Assembly (NCBI GenBank): GCA_965220775.1
Contig: OZ244845.1
Span: 3,596,001 to 3,660,000, forward strand
Origin: G963664835 sp965220775
GTDB lineage: Bacteria > Chloroflexota > UBA6077 > FW602-bin22 > JBCLEL01
DNA: 64,000 nucleotides
Reading direction: 5' to 3'
Every line of letters starts with the position of its first letter. Position 1 is the stretch's first letter. The notes under the pieces were generated by a model, which saw only the letters and a list, made by a program, of their open reading frames with translations, searched no databases and was not told the DNA's origin. This document shows positions 43,900 through 52,765 of this stretch, piece after piece. A program made the position numbers and the translations under genes.

Positions 43900-44190
43900 A
43901 TGCAACATGATCACCCCGTCTACGAGATTCATAATGGGCCACGATTCACCTTCACAGATACACGCCTCGTTATCGTTTCTTACAGCCCAAAAGATGGTTC
44001 TATCTTGCTGGACCTTTGCATCCCGTATAGCAGCATTACCCGCGTCACATACAACCTATCGCCCCACGTAGAGTGGCCAGCGTTCACCATCACCTACGAA
44101 GACAATGGTGAACAGGCTAGTCAACCATTCTCCGATATGGTCGCACACCCCGATATCCTAGCCGCGTTGTTCGCCAAACTTGCCAGTTGA
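43900..44190 (+). CDS. hypothetical protein, 96 residues
   Basis: The protein is rich in beta-strand-like stretches (GPRFTFTDTRLVIVSYSPK, DGSILLDLCIPYSSITRVTY, AFTITYEDNGEQ) with a C-terminal helix, a pattern similar to a small PH-like domain, but I do not recognise a family. The ATG has an AGGGAG ribosome binding site, and the gene stands alone between the tRNA-like pair and the second IS1595-type transposase. Confidence rests on this ribosome binding site and on the regular amino-acid composition. Confidence 0.55.
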   Translation: MQHDHPVYEIHNGPRFTFTDTRLVIVSYSPKDGSILLDLCIPYSSITRVTYNLSPHVEWPAFTITYEDNGEQASQPFSDMVAHPDILAALFAKLAS

Positions 44191-44318
44191 GAAGAAAAAC
44201 GGAGGATAGATGATGCCTACGGATCAGCAATATCGAACAGCATGAGAAGGCCAGTTCTCGCAGGACGCGATGGACGCAATTACTGATAAGGTCTTGGCTT
44301 TCAAGCCAAGGAAGAAAG

Positions 44319-45158
44319 CTAGTCCACCAACTGGCGATAAGTCAGCCGGCGGCCAATCGCCCCATCAATCAGGCTATCCAGCCGAGTCATAGTCGGAATC
44401 TTGACGTTACCCTGATTCAATCGGAAGACAAACTCGTTAATGTAGCGAGTCAGGTGCTTCCGGCTCATCTGGTGGTAAATTCCGTTGTACCCGCGCTTCA
44501 GGACGGCCCATATACTCTCGATCCCATTCGTATGAGCCATCTCATTCACGAACTCTCGCACTGAGTGCTTTACTGTCCCATGGTCATAGGTATTGCCCAG
44601 TGACCAGTAAGCCCTTGACACATCGGTATAGACCGTGCTGCCAGCCTCAACACTCTCCCGAACACGGCCTTGGAGAGTCTCGGCAGTAGTGTCATCAACC
44701 ACTTCGGCCTGTACGTCGCCACCACGCTCTCGCATACCCAGAACAGGAATCTTGCCTACAGTCCCGCGTCCGGCCAGTTCCTTCCTCTTGGAGTTCGACA
44801 TGTTCTCGCGCTTGCCGCCGATGTAAGTCTCATCTACTTCAACCACGCCAGACATCGGCGATGCTTCTATGTCACACGCTTCGCGCAGGCGGTGCAGCAG
44901 AAACCAGCTCGACTTCTGAGTAATGCCCAACTGCTTGGATAGTTGGAGACTAGAGATACCCTTGCGGGAAGTCTGAAGCAGGTACATCGCATACAGCCAC
45001 TTGTCGAGAGAGATATGGGAGCGTTCGAAGATCGTGCCAGTCCGGACGGTGAACTTCTTGCGGCAATCCTTGCACTGATGGTAGCGGTAATCGCGCTGGC
45101 GAGAAGTTCGCTCACTCTCGCAGTAGGCGCAGGTAACGCCGTCCACATCCCCCGGCAT
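44319..45158 (-). CDS. IS1595 family transposase (second type)
   Basis: A 279-residue transposase. An N-terminal zinc ribbon (VTCAYCESERTSR, YHQCKDCRKKFTVRTGT) leads to LQLSKQLGITQKSSWFLLHR and the catalytic domain with VVEVDETYIGGKREN, VYTDVSRAYWSLG and MAHTNGIESIWAVLKRGYNG. It differs clearly from the transposase at 38.2 kb. The N-terminus is short, lacking the usual 20 leading residues, because the coding sequence starts inside MITE-related DNA (45144-45297). No left terminal repeat is seen near 44.2 kb, so the element may be truncated. A hairpin CTTGGCTTTCAAGCCAAG lies at 44293-44310. Confidence 0.87.
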   Translation of the reverse strand: MPGDVDGVTCAYCESERTSRQRDYRYHQCKDCRKKFTVRTGTIFERSHISLDKWLYAMYLLQTSRKGISSLQLSKQLGITQKSSWFLLHRLREACDIEASPMSGVVEVDETYIGGKRENMSNSKRKELAGRGTVGKIPVLGMRERGGDVQAEVVDDTTAETLQGRVRESVEAGSTVYTDVSRAYWSLGNTYDHGTVKHSVREFVNEMAHTNGIESIWAVLKRGYNGIYHQMSRKHLTRYINEFVFRLNQGNVKIPTMTRLDSLIDGAIGRRLTYRQLVD

Positions 45159-45297
45159 CCGCCTAAGGCGGATCGCCCTTGCAACCCTTTCCTGGCTTTC
45201 CCGATCAGACGTCCTCGCCTTTGGTAGACCCTGATTGGTGCGATCCGCCTAGGCGGACGCCCTTACGGAGCAGGTACCCCTAAATCTGAACACTTAC
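45144..45297 (-). repeat. MITE-related end joined to the transposase gene
   Basis: About 150 bases match one end of the two MITEs, from the terminal GTAAGTGTTCAGATT (ending at 45297) through GGAGCAGGTACCCC, ATCAGGGTCTACC-like DNA and AGGAAAGGGTTGCAAGGGCG to the transposase start. The match stops at GATGTGG inside codon 5-6 of the transposase. The copy also holds two GATCCGCC palindromes. It is either the promoter end of the parent element of the MITEs or a MITE inserted into the gene start. Confidence 0.65.
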
Positions 45298-45384
45298 CCA
45301 TCACGAACCGTTAAGAACCCCATTGCACAGGGCCACTATAATATTAGAATCCTGTCCAATCTTCCTAGAACTGCGGGTACTGCA

Positions 45385-46806
45385 TTGATATCAAGAAGGC
45401 GACAACCTAGTGTTGGTACTCCAAAAAGGAGACCAAGGGCTCGCCGGTCGGTCCTCGGCACAGTCTTGCTTTCCGGCGTCGCGGTCATATTCGCAGTCGG
45501 CGGGCTATTCTTCGGATTCGTTTTCCTTGTGACGTTATCCGGCTTATTCATACAGGTACCGTCCCCAACCATTCCGTTCATCAGCACAAACCCACCAACT
45601 GATTCCGTCCAGGCGCCGGACGGATCTACGTTGCAACCAGGAGAGTGGGTGGGCACAGACCGGATCACGATCCTTCTACTTGGCATCGATCAACGACCAG
45701 ATGAGCGTGGCAAGCCCACACGATCTGACACAATCATGCTCCTTACGGTCAATCCAGCGAACAATACGTCAGGATTGCTCTCCATACCACGCGATCTTTG
45801 GGTGCCCATACCAGGGCACGAAAGCAACAAGATCAACACTGCCCACTTCTTCGGCGAATTGAATGAGCCGGGGAAAGGACCGGAAACCGTCCGAAAGACA
45901 ATCGAACATAACTTCGGCGTCAAAGTCAACTACTTCGCCCGGGTGGACTTTGAAGGATTCGAGCGACTTATCGATGCAATTGGTGGGATAACAGTCGATG
46001 TCCGCCGGCCGATCAAAGACGACGAGTATCCTGACGACCAATACGGCATAATCCGGATATTCTTACCGGCTGGCGTCCAGCAAATGGACGGTCCAACAGC
46101 GTTGCAGTTCGCCCGTTCGCGGCACAGCGAGAGCGATTTTGGTCGGATTCGCCGGCAACAAGAGGTGATGATCGCCGCGCGTAATCGGGCCCTACAGGTC
46201 AACGTGATCCCAAAGATCCCACAGTTGATCGGCATAGTCAGCGAAGCGGTGGTAACCGACATACCTGCACATCAAATGATCGCTATGACCTCTCTGGCCG
46301 GCCGGATCGAGCCCGACCGCATAGTACGTCGTGCCATCGACCATACGATGGTGATGGACGTGAACCGCGATGGTTCTGTGCTGGTTCCAGATCGTGAGAA
46401 AATAAGTAAGGTGATGATGGAAGTCTTCGACGATTCGCCGGCAAACACGCCGACAGCCGTTGCAACTGCGACCGCCGTATCGGCACCGGTACAGGCAATA
46501 CCAAGTCCTACCGAGGGCAACCTGGGACGGCGAATCCGGGTGCTAAACGGGACGAGTCGAAACCGATTTGCCGCGATGACTGCCGAGGCGCTAGAAAACC
46601 GCGACTTTCAGATTGTGGCCGTGGAGCAGGCTGATCGCAGCGACTATGCCCGGACTATCATCATGGTAGCCGGCCCGCGAGTAACAGAGGCCCAGGAGAT
46701 CACGAATCTGCTGAGCATTCCAGATAGCGCGATCAGAACAAATCAACTTGTGGGGGATGGCGCAGATATCACGATTATCCTGGGATTCGACGCGGCGGTT
46801 CCGTAG
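45385..46806 (+). CDS. LytR-CpsA-Psr (LCP) family cell-wall polymer ligase
   Basis: A 473-residue protein with a basic N-terminus, one membrane segment (LGTVLLSGVAVIFAVGGLFF, about residues 24-52) and an extracytoplasmic LCP domain: ILLLGIDQRPDERGKPTRSD, LLSIPRDLWVPIPG, NKINTAHFFGELN, LQFARSRHSESDFGRIRRQQ. The catalytic Arg/Asp residues of the family are in these blocks. The C-terminal LytR_C domain (RIRVLNGTSRNRFA to VGDGADITIILG) follows a linker. LCP enzymes transfer lipid-linked polysaccharides to the cell wall. It heads the envelope polysaccharide region. The start is a TTG, and a TATAAT-like box is at 45337. Confidence 0.9.
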   Translation: MISRRRQPSVGTPKRRPRARRSVLGTVLLSGVAVIFAVGGLFFGFVFLVTLSGLFIQVPSPTIPFISTNPPTDSVQAPDGSTLQPGEWVGTDRITILLLGIDQRPDERGKPTRSDTIMLLTVNPANNTSGLLSIPRDLWVPIPGHESNKINTAHFFGELNEPGKGPETVRKTIEHNFGVKVNYFARVDFEGFERLIDAIGGITVDVRRPIKDDEYPDDQYGIIRIFLPAGVQQMDGPTALQFARSRHSESDFGRIRRQQEVMIAARNRALQVNVIPKIPQLIGIVSEAVVTDIPAHQMIAMTSLAGRIEPDRIVRRAIDHTMVMDVNRDGSVLVPDREKISKVMMEVFDDSPANTPTAVATATAVSAPVQAIPSPTEGNLGRRIRVLNGTSRNRFAAMTAEALENRDFQIVAVEQADRSDYARTIIMVAGPRVTEAQEITNLLSIPDSAIRTNQLVGDGADITIILGFDAAVP

Positions 46807-46902
46807 CAGTCCGGATGTTCGCGGGATAATACTCTGCCAACCCGAGATTGCAGCCCGTCACGGTAAGGCTACGAGACACCAGCGAAATTCGCAGGATGGA
46901 AC

Positions 46903-47475
46903 TTGATCTCGACGAAAAACCCTCGGCCGATCAGACCTGTCTATCAACTCAAGATAACGCTCAAAGGCATCAGACCACCAATTTGGCGGCGGATTCAGGT
47001 CGTCGGGAATATCAGTCTGTACAACTTGCACAGTATCATCCAAGTGGTGATGGGATGGGAAGACGATCATCTCCACGAGTTCAACATTGGCCGGAATACA
47101 TATGGCACTTCTGAACCGGACCTTGATCCCGACGTGAAAAACGACAAACGGGCTCAATTGAGCCAAGTCGTCTCCAACGAGAAGGCCAAGTTTGAATACA
47201 TATATGATTTCGGCGATTACTGGCAGCATGAAGTTCTGGTCGAAAAGATTCTTGCAGCAGATCCTATGGTTCGCTATCCAATTTGTCTGAAAGGCAAGCG
47301 CGCTTGTCCACCCGAAGACTGCGGCGGTATTTGGGGCTATGAAGGTCTGCTGGCGGCCATGCAAGACCCCGAAGACGAAAGATCGAGAGAGTTGCTCGAC
47401 TGGCTAGGCCCAGGATACGATCCTGAGGGGTTCGATCTTGAGGCGACGATCAGAGAACTGAAATCCATCCGATGA
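46903..47475 (+). CDS. plasmid pRiA4b ORF-3-like protein
   Basis: A 190-residue protein. YQLKITLKGIRPPIWRRI, VVMGWEDDHLHEFNIG, YDFGDYWQHEVLVEKI and CLKGKRACPPEDCGGIWGY are all conserved blocks of the pRiA4b ORF-3 family, whose function is unknown; the Cys and His-rich part suggests metal binding. The start is TTG 46903. It follows the LCP gene with 96 bp between, and precedes the sugar epimerases. It is often found in mobile contexts, which fits the neighbouring island. Confidence 0.85.
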   Translation: MISTKNPRPIRPVYQLKITLKGIRPPIWRRIQVVGNISLYNLHSIIQVVMGWEDDHLHEFNIGRNTYGTSEPDLDPDVKNDKRAQLSQVVSNEKAKFEYIYDFGDYWQHEVLVEKILAADPMVRYPICLKGKRACPPEDCGGIWGYEGLLAAMQDPEDERSRELLDWLGPGYDPEGFDLEATIRELKSIR

Positions 47476-47539
47476 ACGCGACAGTGGCGCCGATTCTCTG
47501 GCACTATATCTTTTGTAGCCTTGGCGATGAAGACTTGAA

Positions 47540-48496
47540 TTGGCCTACCTAGTTCTCGGCGCAGGCTACATTGGATCCGAGTTGGTACGACAACTGCTCG
47601 GGCGAGGCGAAAAGGTCGTCGCCTTTGACAACTTTTTCTCTACCGATGAGCAGGACTTGGACTGTTTAGCAGGCGACTCCAAATTTGAACTGGTCCGCGG
47701 CAGTATCACCTCATCAACTGACCTGGCTCGCGCATTTAGAGCGGCAGACCCGGTAGAAGTCGTTTTCAACTTGTCTGCACAGGCCAGTGGCAATCCTGCC
47801 GCAGCTCCTCCAGAATACACCGAGGAGGCGAATCTGCGCGGCCCTCGCCACGTATGCGAAGCTGCCCGCAAGTTTGGTGCGAGCCGGCTGGTCTACGCCA
47901 GCTCAACGCGCGTATACGGCGACCCTCTGCCGAATGTAGTGACCGAGAAGACGCCCTATGGCAGCTTCGCCGATCTAAGTCATCTTTCGAAATGCTATGC
48001 AGAAAAGCTCTTGGAAATGTACTGCGCCGACCGCGAGCTAACCGGCGTGTCACTGCGTCTAGGGCTCGTGTTCGGAGTGAGTCCAGTGATGAAATCCGAC
48101 TACCGCTTCATGACCGCTCCAAATAAGTTTGCCTTACAAGCAGTCCGAGGCGAGAAGCTCTCCGTCAACTCCCGCAACTGGGTCGGCGCCGTTCACGTAG
48201 CCGACGCCGCAGCGGGGCTCATTTACCTGGCAGGACTGCCGGGCGAGCCTGGCTACCGCGTGTTCAACCTGGCTCCGATCATTGTCCGAATCGACGAAAT
48301 TGCGCGACTTGTCGCAAGAGAGGCCGGAAGCCGGGGGGCACCAACTATAGTTGAGCAAGAGGATTCACTCACGGCTCCGACGGACAAGCCGCGTATTAGC
48401 TCCGAGCTGATAAAACGCGGTTTCGAGCCGAGATGGACTCTGGACGCCGGCGTCTCGGAGACATACCGCTATTTCGCAGCCCGGCAAAGTAATTGA
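47540..48496 (+). CDS. NAD-dependent sugar epimerase/dehydratase-like protein with altered catalytic Tyr
   Basis: A 318-residue extended SDR. LVLGAGYIGSELVRQLL binds NAD, and VFNLSAQASGNPAAAPPEYTEEANLRG plus VYASSTRVYGDPLP hold the Ser/Thr of the active site. The usual YxxxK is changed: where Tyr-x-x-Ser-Lys stands in the family, SHLSKCYAEK is found, so Tyr is Ser. The Lys is kept. The protein may therefore not be a normal dehydratase/epimerase or may use another residue. Start TTG 47540. Its stop overlaps the next gene, forming a tight operon of four sugar genes. Confidence 0.8.
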   Translation: MAYLVLGAGYIGSELVRQLLGRGEKVVAFDNFFSTDEQDLDCLAGDSKFELVRGSITSSTDLARAFRAADPVEVVFNLSAQASGNPAAAPPEYTEEANLRGPRHVCEAARKFGASRLVYASSTRVYGDPLPNVVTEKTPYGSFADLSHLSKCYAEKLLEMYCADRELTGVSLRLGLVFGVSPVMKSDYRFMTAPNKFALQAVRGEKLSVNSRNWVGAVHVADAAAGLIYLAGLPGEPGYRVFNLAPIIVRIDEIARLVAREAGSRGAPTIVEQEDSLTAPTDKPRISSELIKRGFEPRWTLDAGVSETYRYFAARQSN

Positions 48497-49374
48497 AAGT
48501 TCTCCTGACGGGCGCAACCGGATTCATCGGCCGACACGCCTATAGCGCGCTGGACAAGGCCGGCCACGAGGTGATTCGCCTGGCGCGGAGCGGTGCCGAC
48601 CTGAACACCGACGTCCGCTATCTTTCGCCAGATTCGGCACCAAGGGTTGATGCGATCGTGCATCTAGCCGGGCTGGCAGATGCGGGCGCCGGTCACGCCG
48701 ACCCCTATCAATTCATGTCTTCCAACGCCGTCGGCACTATGCGAGTTTTGGAGATCGCACGTAAGCAGCGTTGTCGGACGATTATCGCCTCATCGATGAG
48801 AGTTTATCGCCCATCCAATCGACCACTAGTGGAAGGAGACAGCCCCACGGAACCCAAGGACGTTTATGGTGTTTCCAAGCTGACTGCGGAACTTTGGGGC
48901 CGGGTGTACAGCGAAACCTACGGACAGACGGTCAGCGTGCTGCGCTTGTTTTCGGTATATGGACCCGGCCAACTTCCCCGCGCCAGCGGCAGCGGGGTCG
49001 TCTCGATATTCGCGCATTTCGCCCTGGCCGGCCAGCCGTTGGTAGTATACTTCCGGCAAGCGAGGGACTTTGTGCACGTCGATGATGTGTCGCGATCGAT
49101 CGTGGCCGCTCTAGAGAGCGCGCGAGGAGGATTGCGAATCTACAACATCGCTACGGGTGTATCCACGAATATTGAGACACTAGCTCAGATTGTGGCGCTG
49201 ACAGCTGACGATACTCCCACGGTAGATCTATCAATGGCTGGCCGGCCAGGAGACAGCTACGTCGCGGATGTGACGCGCGCCAAGGACGAGCTTGGATACG
49301 CTGCCCGAATCGAGCTTCGGCAGGGTGTCAGGAGCTACCTCGAATGGCTCAACGAGGAGGACGCGAACGGGTGA
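48493..49374 (+). CDS. NAD-dependent epimerase/dehydratase
   Basis: A 293-residue extended SDR with NAD motif TGATGFIGRHAYSALDKAGH, SSMRVYRPS near the active-site Ser and the intact DVYGVSKLTAEL with YxxxK. RLFSVYGPGQLPRASGSG is the sugar-nucleotide side typical of UDP-glucose 4-epimerase relatives. It probably acts on a nucleotide sugar for envelope polysaccharide synthesis; the exact sugar is unknown. The TTG start overlaps the upstream stop (TTGA), and its stop overlaps the next start (GTGA). Confidence 0.85.
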   Translation: MKVLLTGATGFIGRHAYSALDKAGHEVIRLARSGADLNTDVRYLSPDSAPRVDAIVHLAGLADAGAGHADPYQFMSSNAVGTMRVLEIARKQRCRTIIASSMRVYRPSNRPLVEGDSPTEPKDVYGVSKLTAELWGRVYSETYGQTVSVLRLFSVYGPGQLPRASGSGVVSIFAHFALAGQPLVVYFRQARDFVHVDDVSRSIVAALESARGGLRIYNIATGVSTNIETLAQIVALTADDTPTVDLSMAGRPGDSYVADVTRAKDELGYAARIELRQGVRSYLEWLNEEDANG

Positions 49375-50330
49375 AATCAAAGATCCTCCTGAAAGCCAGA
49401 CCGACCGCCATCCAAATTGCAGATCGAGTCGCGGCGCCCGCGCCAGAGGGTCTGGAGCTGTACCTGGATCTAATGGATCTGACGGGGGATGACTGGCTGG
49501 ACAGACTTCGGTTTATCTTGAAGCCGGTAGAGAATCGGCCGGACTTCATATGGATTATCGAGGGGCCCACGCGATCGCTGGACGGAGCGTTTTTCGACCT
49601 GACGAACGATAATGCGACGAATCAACGTCTGCTGACGATGCTGGTCAAGTTTGCGTCCTCGATCGGAGCGCGGGCGGTGAACATCCACGCCACGTGTCCC
49701 GGGTTCGATTCCGATCTGACTATGCGGAAGGCGAGAGACTCCGCTTTGGAACGCTGCCTGCCGTTGCTGAGGCGATTTTCCCGGTGGTGTGCCGAGGCCG
49801 GTGTTTTACCATTGGTGGAAAACAACCCGCCGATTGGGCGACTGCAGGGCGGGCACTTTTCGGTGTCCAGCGTCGGCGTGGAGCCGGACGACCTCGCCTG
49901 GCTCTGCGAAATGGCGCCAGAAGTAAGAGTGACTCTCGACCTATCGCATGCTCAACTGTATATAAACTGTCTAACCCAGTCTCTAGCAGAACTGCCCGTC
50001 GTACTCCAGCCGGCGATTGGTCGCTACCGCAATCGGGCCAAAGTCTCTTCGATGCGCGGTTATGCCTTGGCGCTGGCCGATTACGTTCATCAGATCCATA
50101 TCTCCAACGCAACTGGCGTATTGGGTGAAGGACTGCCCTACAGGCAAGGCGACATAGACATGGACAGCGAGATCGGGTTCTGGCTGTATCGTGCGAACTA
50201 CATAGTGACGGAGACACTGGAAGACGACAATGACCACGCAGTCCACATGCGAGAAGCGCAAGCGCAACTTGAGACCCTACGTCTAACCCACGAAGCGAAC
50301 AGCTTGAGCGGTGTTGGCAGCCAAGAATGA
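49371..50330 (+). CDS. TIM-barrel sugar isomerase/epimerase-like protein
   Basis: A 319-residue protein of the xylose-isomerase-like (AP endonuclease 2) superfamily. Candidate metal and catalytic residues are His in NIHATCPGFD, Glu in PLVENNPP, Asp-x-x-His in TLDLSHAQL, His in VHQIHISNATG and Glu in TETLED. The GTG 49371 start overlaps the previous stop; the longer frame from 49344 overlaps that gene by 31 bases and is less likely. The family isomerises or epimerises sugars or sugar phosphates. Between two nucleotide-sugar enzyme genes, it could act on the same sugar path. Confidence 0.75.
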   Translation: MKSKILLKARPTAIQIADRVAAPAPEGLELYLDLMDLTGDDWLDRLRFILKPVENRPDFIWIIEGPTRSLDGAFFDLTNDNATNQRLLTMLVKFASSIGARAVNIHATCPGFDSDLTMRKARDSALERCLPLLRRFSRWCAEAGVLPLVENNPPIGRLQGGHFSVSSVGVEPDDLAWLCEMAPEVRVTLDLSHAQLYINCLTQSLAELPVVLQPAIGRYRNRAKVSSMRGYALALADYVHQIHISNATGVLGEGLPYRQGDIDMDSEIGFWLYRANYIVTETLEDDNDHAVHMREAQAQLETLRLTHEANSLSGVGSQE

Positions 50331-51403
50331 GCTTCGATTACACCCGTCTGCTGGATCGCCCCGAAATTTCATTGGCGGAAACAACACTAGACAAGGCTAT
50401 ACGAGACAAACGTGTACTGCTGACGGGTGCCGGCGGGTCCATCGGGACCGCCATGGCGCATCTCCTGTGCACACACCGGGTAGGACGTTTGGTCTTGCTC
50501 GACAGTCACGAGCCCAGCCTGTTCCACCTTCTGCAATCTCTGCCCGAAGGCGCCGAGAGCCACATTAGGCCGGTTCTTGCCGACGTGCGCGACCGGCGCA
50601 AGCTTGAAAAAACAGTTCGCGAAGAGCGACCGGAAATCGTCTTTCACCTTGCGGCCTACAAACAGGTGCCCTTGGCTGAGAGCAACATCGATCAGGTGAT
50701 CGGCGTCAACTTGGGCGGCTCGCTGAACATCGCCGATCTGGCGAACCGCTACGATATTCCCACGGTGGTCTATCCATCTAGCGACAAAGCAGTCGAACCC
50801 CCCAGCATATACGGCGCTACCAAGCGCATAGTCGAACTGTTGTGGCGCTCTGTGGGTGGAGATTCGGCTCGATTCAGAACGATTCGTCTGGTCAACGTGG
50901 TAGGAACCCAGGGAGGTGTGATCGAGGTATTTGCTCGCCAAATCGAGGCCGGACAACCCATAACTTTGACATCGCCGGAGGCTCTGCGCTATTGGATCAC
51001 CATGAGGGAGGCTGCCCATCTCTTGGTGGCCGCGAGCGTCATCGGCGCACCAAGTACACCATTGATTCTCGACCTGGGACCTCCCCTAAGCATGGCGGAA
51101 ACTGCTCGACGGCTGATCGACACGCTTGCAAGTGAGAACACCGTAGAGATCAAAGTCACCGGACTGCGGCCGGGGGAACGTCTGGTTGAGCCCCTGGCCT
51201 ACGAATATGAAACTCTAATGAGTACTGAATTCGACGGAGTGTTAAAGATCGTCGACCGGCGGGCATCCCACGATTGCCAACCGTTGTTCCAAGAGACACT
51301 CGAAGAATTTGTCGGGCGGGCACCGGATCTACCGGATGGACAGCTGCGAGACGAGCTATTTGAGTTGGCCAACCCGGTCGCAGCGCCAAACAAAGCCGGC
51401 TGA
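50327..51403 (+). CDS. CapD/FlaA1-type nucleotide-sugar dehydratase (Polysacc_synt_2)
   Basis: A 358-residue short form without the N-terminal membrane domain. RVLLTGAGGSIGTAMAHLL is the NAD motif, VFHLAAYKQVPLAESN and YPSSDKAVEPPSIYGATKR hold the active site, with YxxxK where many C4,6-dehydratases have Met-x3-Lys. VVGTQGGVIEVFARQI and LTSPEALRYWITMREAA are family blocks. UDP-GlcNAc 4,6-dehydratases and 2-epimerase relatives share these. The ATG overlaps the previous stop (ATGA). It belongs to the polysaccharide operon. Confidence 0.85.
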   Translation: MSFDYTRLLDRPEISLAETTLDKAIRDKRVLLTGAGGSIGTAMAHLLCTHRVGRLVLLDSHEPSLFHLLQSLPEGAESHIRPVLADVRDRRKLEKTVREERPEIVFHLAAYKQVPLAESNIDQVIGVNLGGSLNIADLANRYDIPTVVYPSSDKAVEPPSIYGATKRIVELLWRSVGGDSARFRTIRLVNVVGTQGGVIEVFARQIEAGQPITLTSPEALRYWITMREAAHLLVAASVIGAPSTPLILDLGPPLSMAETARRLIDTLASENTVEIKVTGLRPGERLVEPLAYEYETLMSTEFDGVLKIVDRRASHDCQPLFQETLEEFVGRAPDLPDGQLRDELFELANPVAAPNKAG

Positions 51404-51682
51404 AGAATGGGAGCGCCCGCTACGCGTAACCAGAAGGAACGTCGGCATCGAGTTGACGCCAAGAATCGAAACAACGCACTAGCCCATAACCAGCAAGGGT
51501 ACACCCGACGGTGGCCGTGTCGCCCAAAACAACTTACCGAAAAGTGGTTGACAACGGGCTAGTTGCGACGCCCGGTGGCGCAGGATATCCGTCGACAAGG
51601 ATAAACGTAGCAACACCAGCGAAACGCCTCAAAGCGATCCACTATGCGTGCACGAGAGGCGAGAATTGAGCCGGAGGAGTAG

Positions 51683-52705
51683 TTGGACGTAATCCAAGCT
51701 GCCGTCTTCTTCTTGGTGGCCCTCGTGACATCAGCCGGCTTGACCGCGACAGCCATAAATATGGGCGGCCCTGCCAGCCTCATCGACCAACCGCGGGCCG
51801 GAGAGCTTCAGCGCTTCGCCGTTCCGCGTACAGGCGGTTACGCGATGGTGTTGGCCTTCGTAGTAACAATCGGCGTCAGCCTACTCATCATGCCTAGGAC
51901 TTCCGACGAATACCTTCGTTTACTTGCCTTTGGCGTGGGGATTGTAGTCATCTTGCCAATAGCCTTGATCGATGATCTGAAGCGAATGGGCTGGGTTGCC
52001 CAGACAGTCGGTCACAGCCTGATCGCCGTCCTGACGATGATATTCGGAGTGTTGATAGAAAGCGTGGCCAGCCCGTTTGGCGGCTTGATTCTTCTGCCAA
52101 TATGGATAGCGATACCTTTTACCTATTTGTGGATCATCGGCATGATCAACACGGTCAACTTAAACGACTCGATCGACGGGCTAGGAGCGGGCGTCGCGGC
52201 TATCGCGGCAACAGTGCTGTTCTTTCGCTCCCTTGAGTTGGGCCAATACTCGATTGCCGTGCTACCTCTAGCTCTTGTTGGAGCATGCGCCGGTTTCTTG
52301 GTATTCAACTTCCACCCGGCCAAAATCATCATGGGGACGTCCGGCTCAATGTTGCTCGGTTATAGCTTGGCGGTGCTGGCGATCATCGGCGGCGCCAAGA
52401 TAGCTACGGCGTTGATGGTGCTCGCCTTGCCAATAGGGGACGTGGTAGCAGTCATTATCCAGAGGTTGCGGGCAAGACGCTCGCCGTTCAAGGGCGGCGA
52501 TTCGGCCCATCTCCCTCACAGGCTGACTCAGTTGGGCTGGAGTCCGCGCCGCATCACCATAGCGGCATATGGGGTATGCGGATTGTCCGGTTGGTTGGCA
52601 CTCTCATTGCCTGGCGCCCAGAAACTGTTGTTATTCGTCGCGGTCGCGGTGGCGCTGCTATTGTTACTGATTACGATGGCCGTGCGCGCCAAGCTATACG
52701 AATAA
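51683..52705 (+). CDS. WecA/MraY-type polyprenyl-phosphate sugar-1-phosphate transferase-like protein
   Basis: A 340-residue protein with about ten hydrophobic segments. GGYAMVLAFVV, ALIDDLKRMGW (Asp-Asp of the Mg site), NTVNLNDSIDGLGAG, and SAHLPHRLTQLGWS (HIHH-like motif) follow the phosphotransferase pattern. The third-Asp motif GDSGS is IMGTSGSMLLG here, with Thr in place of the Asp that is catalytic in MraY/WecA. Such enzymes start lipid-linked polymer synthesis. Either the substitution alters catalysis or this is a specialised relative. TTG start with CGGAGGAG before it. Confidence 0.8.
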   Translation: MDVIQAAVFFLVALVTSAGLTATAINMGGPASLIDQPRAGELQRFAVPRTGGYAMVLAFVVTIGVSLLIMPRTSDEYLRLLAFGVGIVVILPIALIDDLKRMGWVAQTVGHSLIAVLTMIFGVLIESVASPFGGLILLPIWIAIPFTYLWIIGMINTVNLNDSIDGLGAGVAAIAATVLFFRSLELGQYSIAVLPLALVGACAGFLVFNFHPAKIIMGTSGSMLLGYSLAVLAIIGGAKIATALMVLALPIGDVVAVIIQRLRARRSPFKGGDSAHLPHRLTQLGWSPRRITIAAYGVCGLSGWLALSLPGAQKLLLFVAVAVALLLLLITMAVRAKLYE

Positions 52706-52765
52706 CCGCCGGAGGAGCTCGGTCAGGCATCATCGAGGTACACGTCAGCTAGCTATCGTCGGGAC

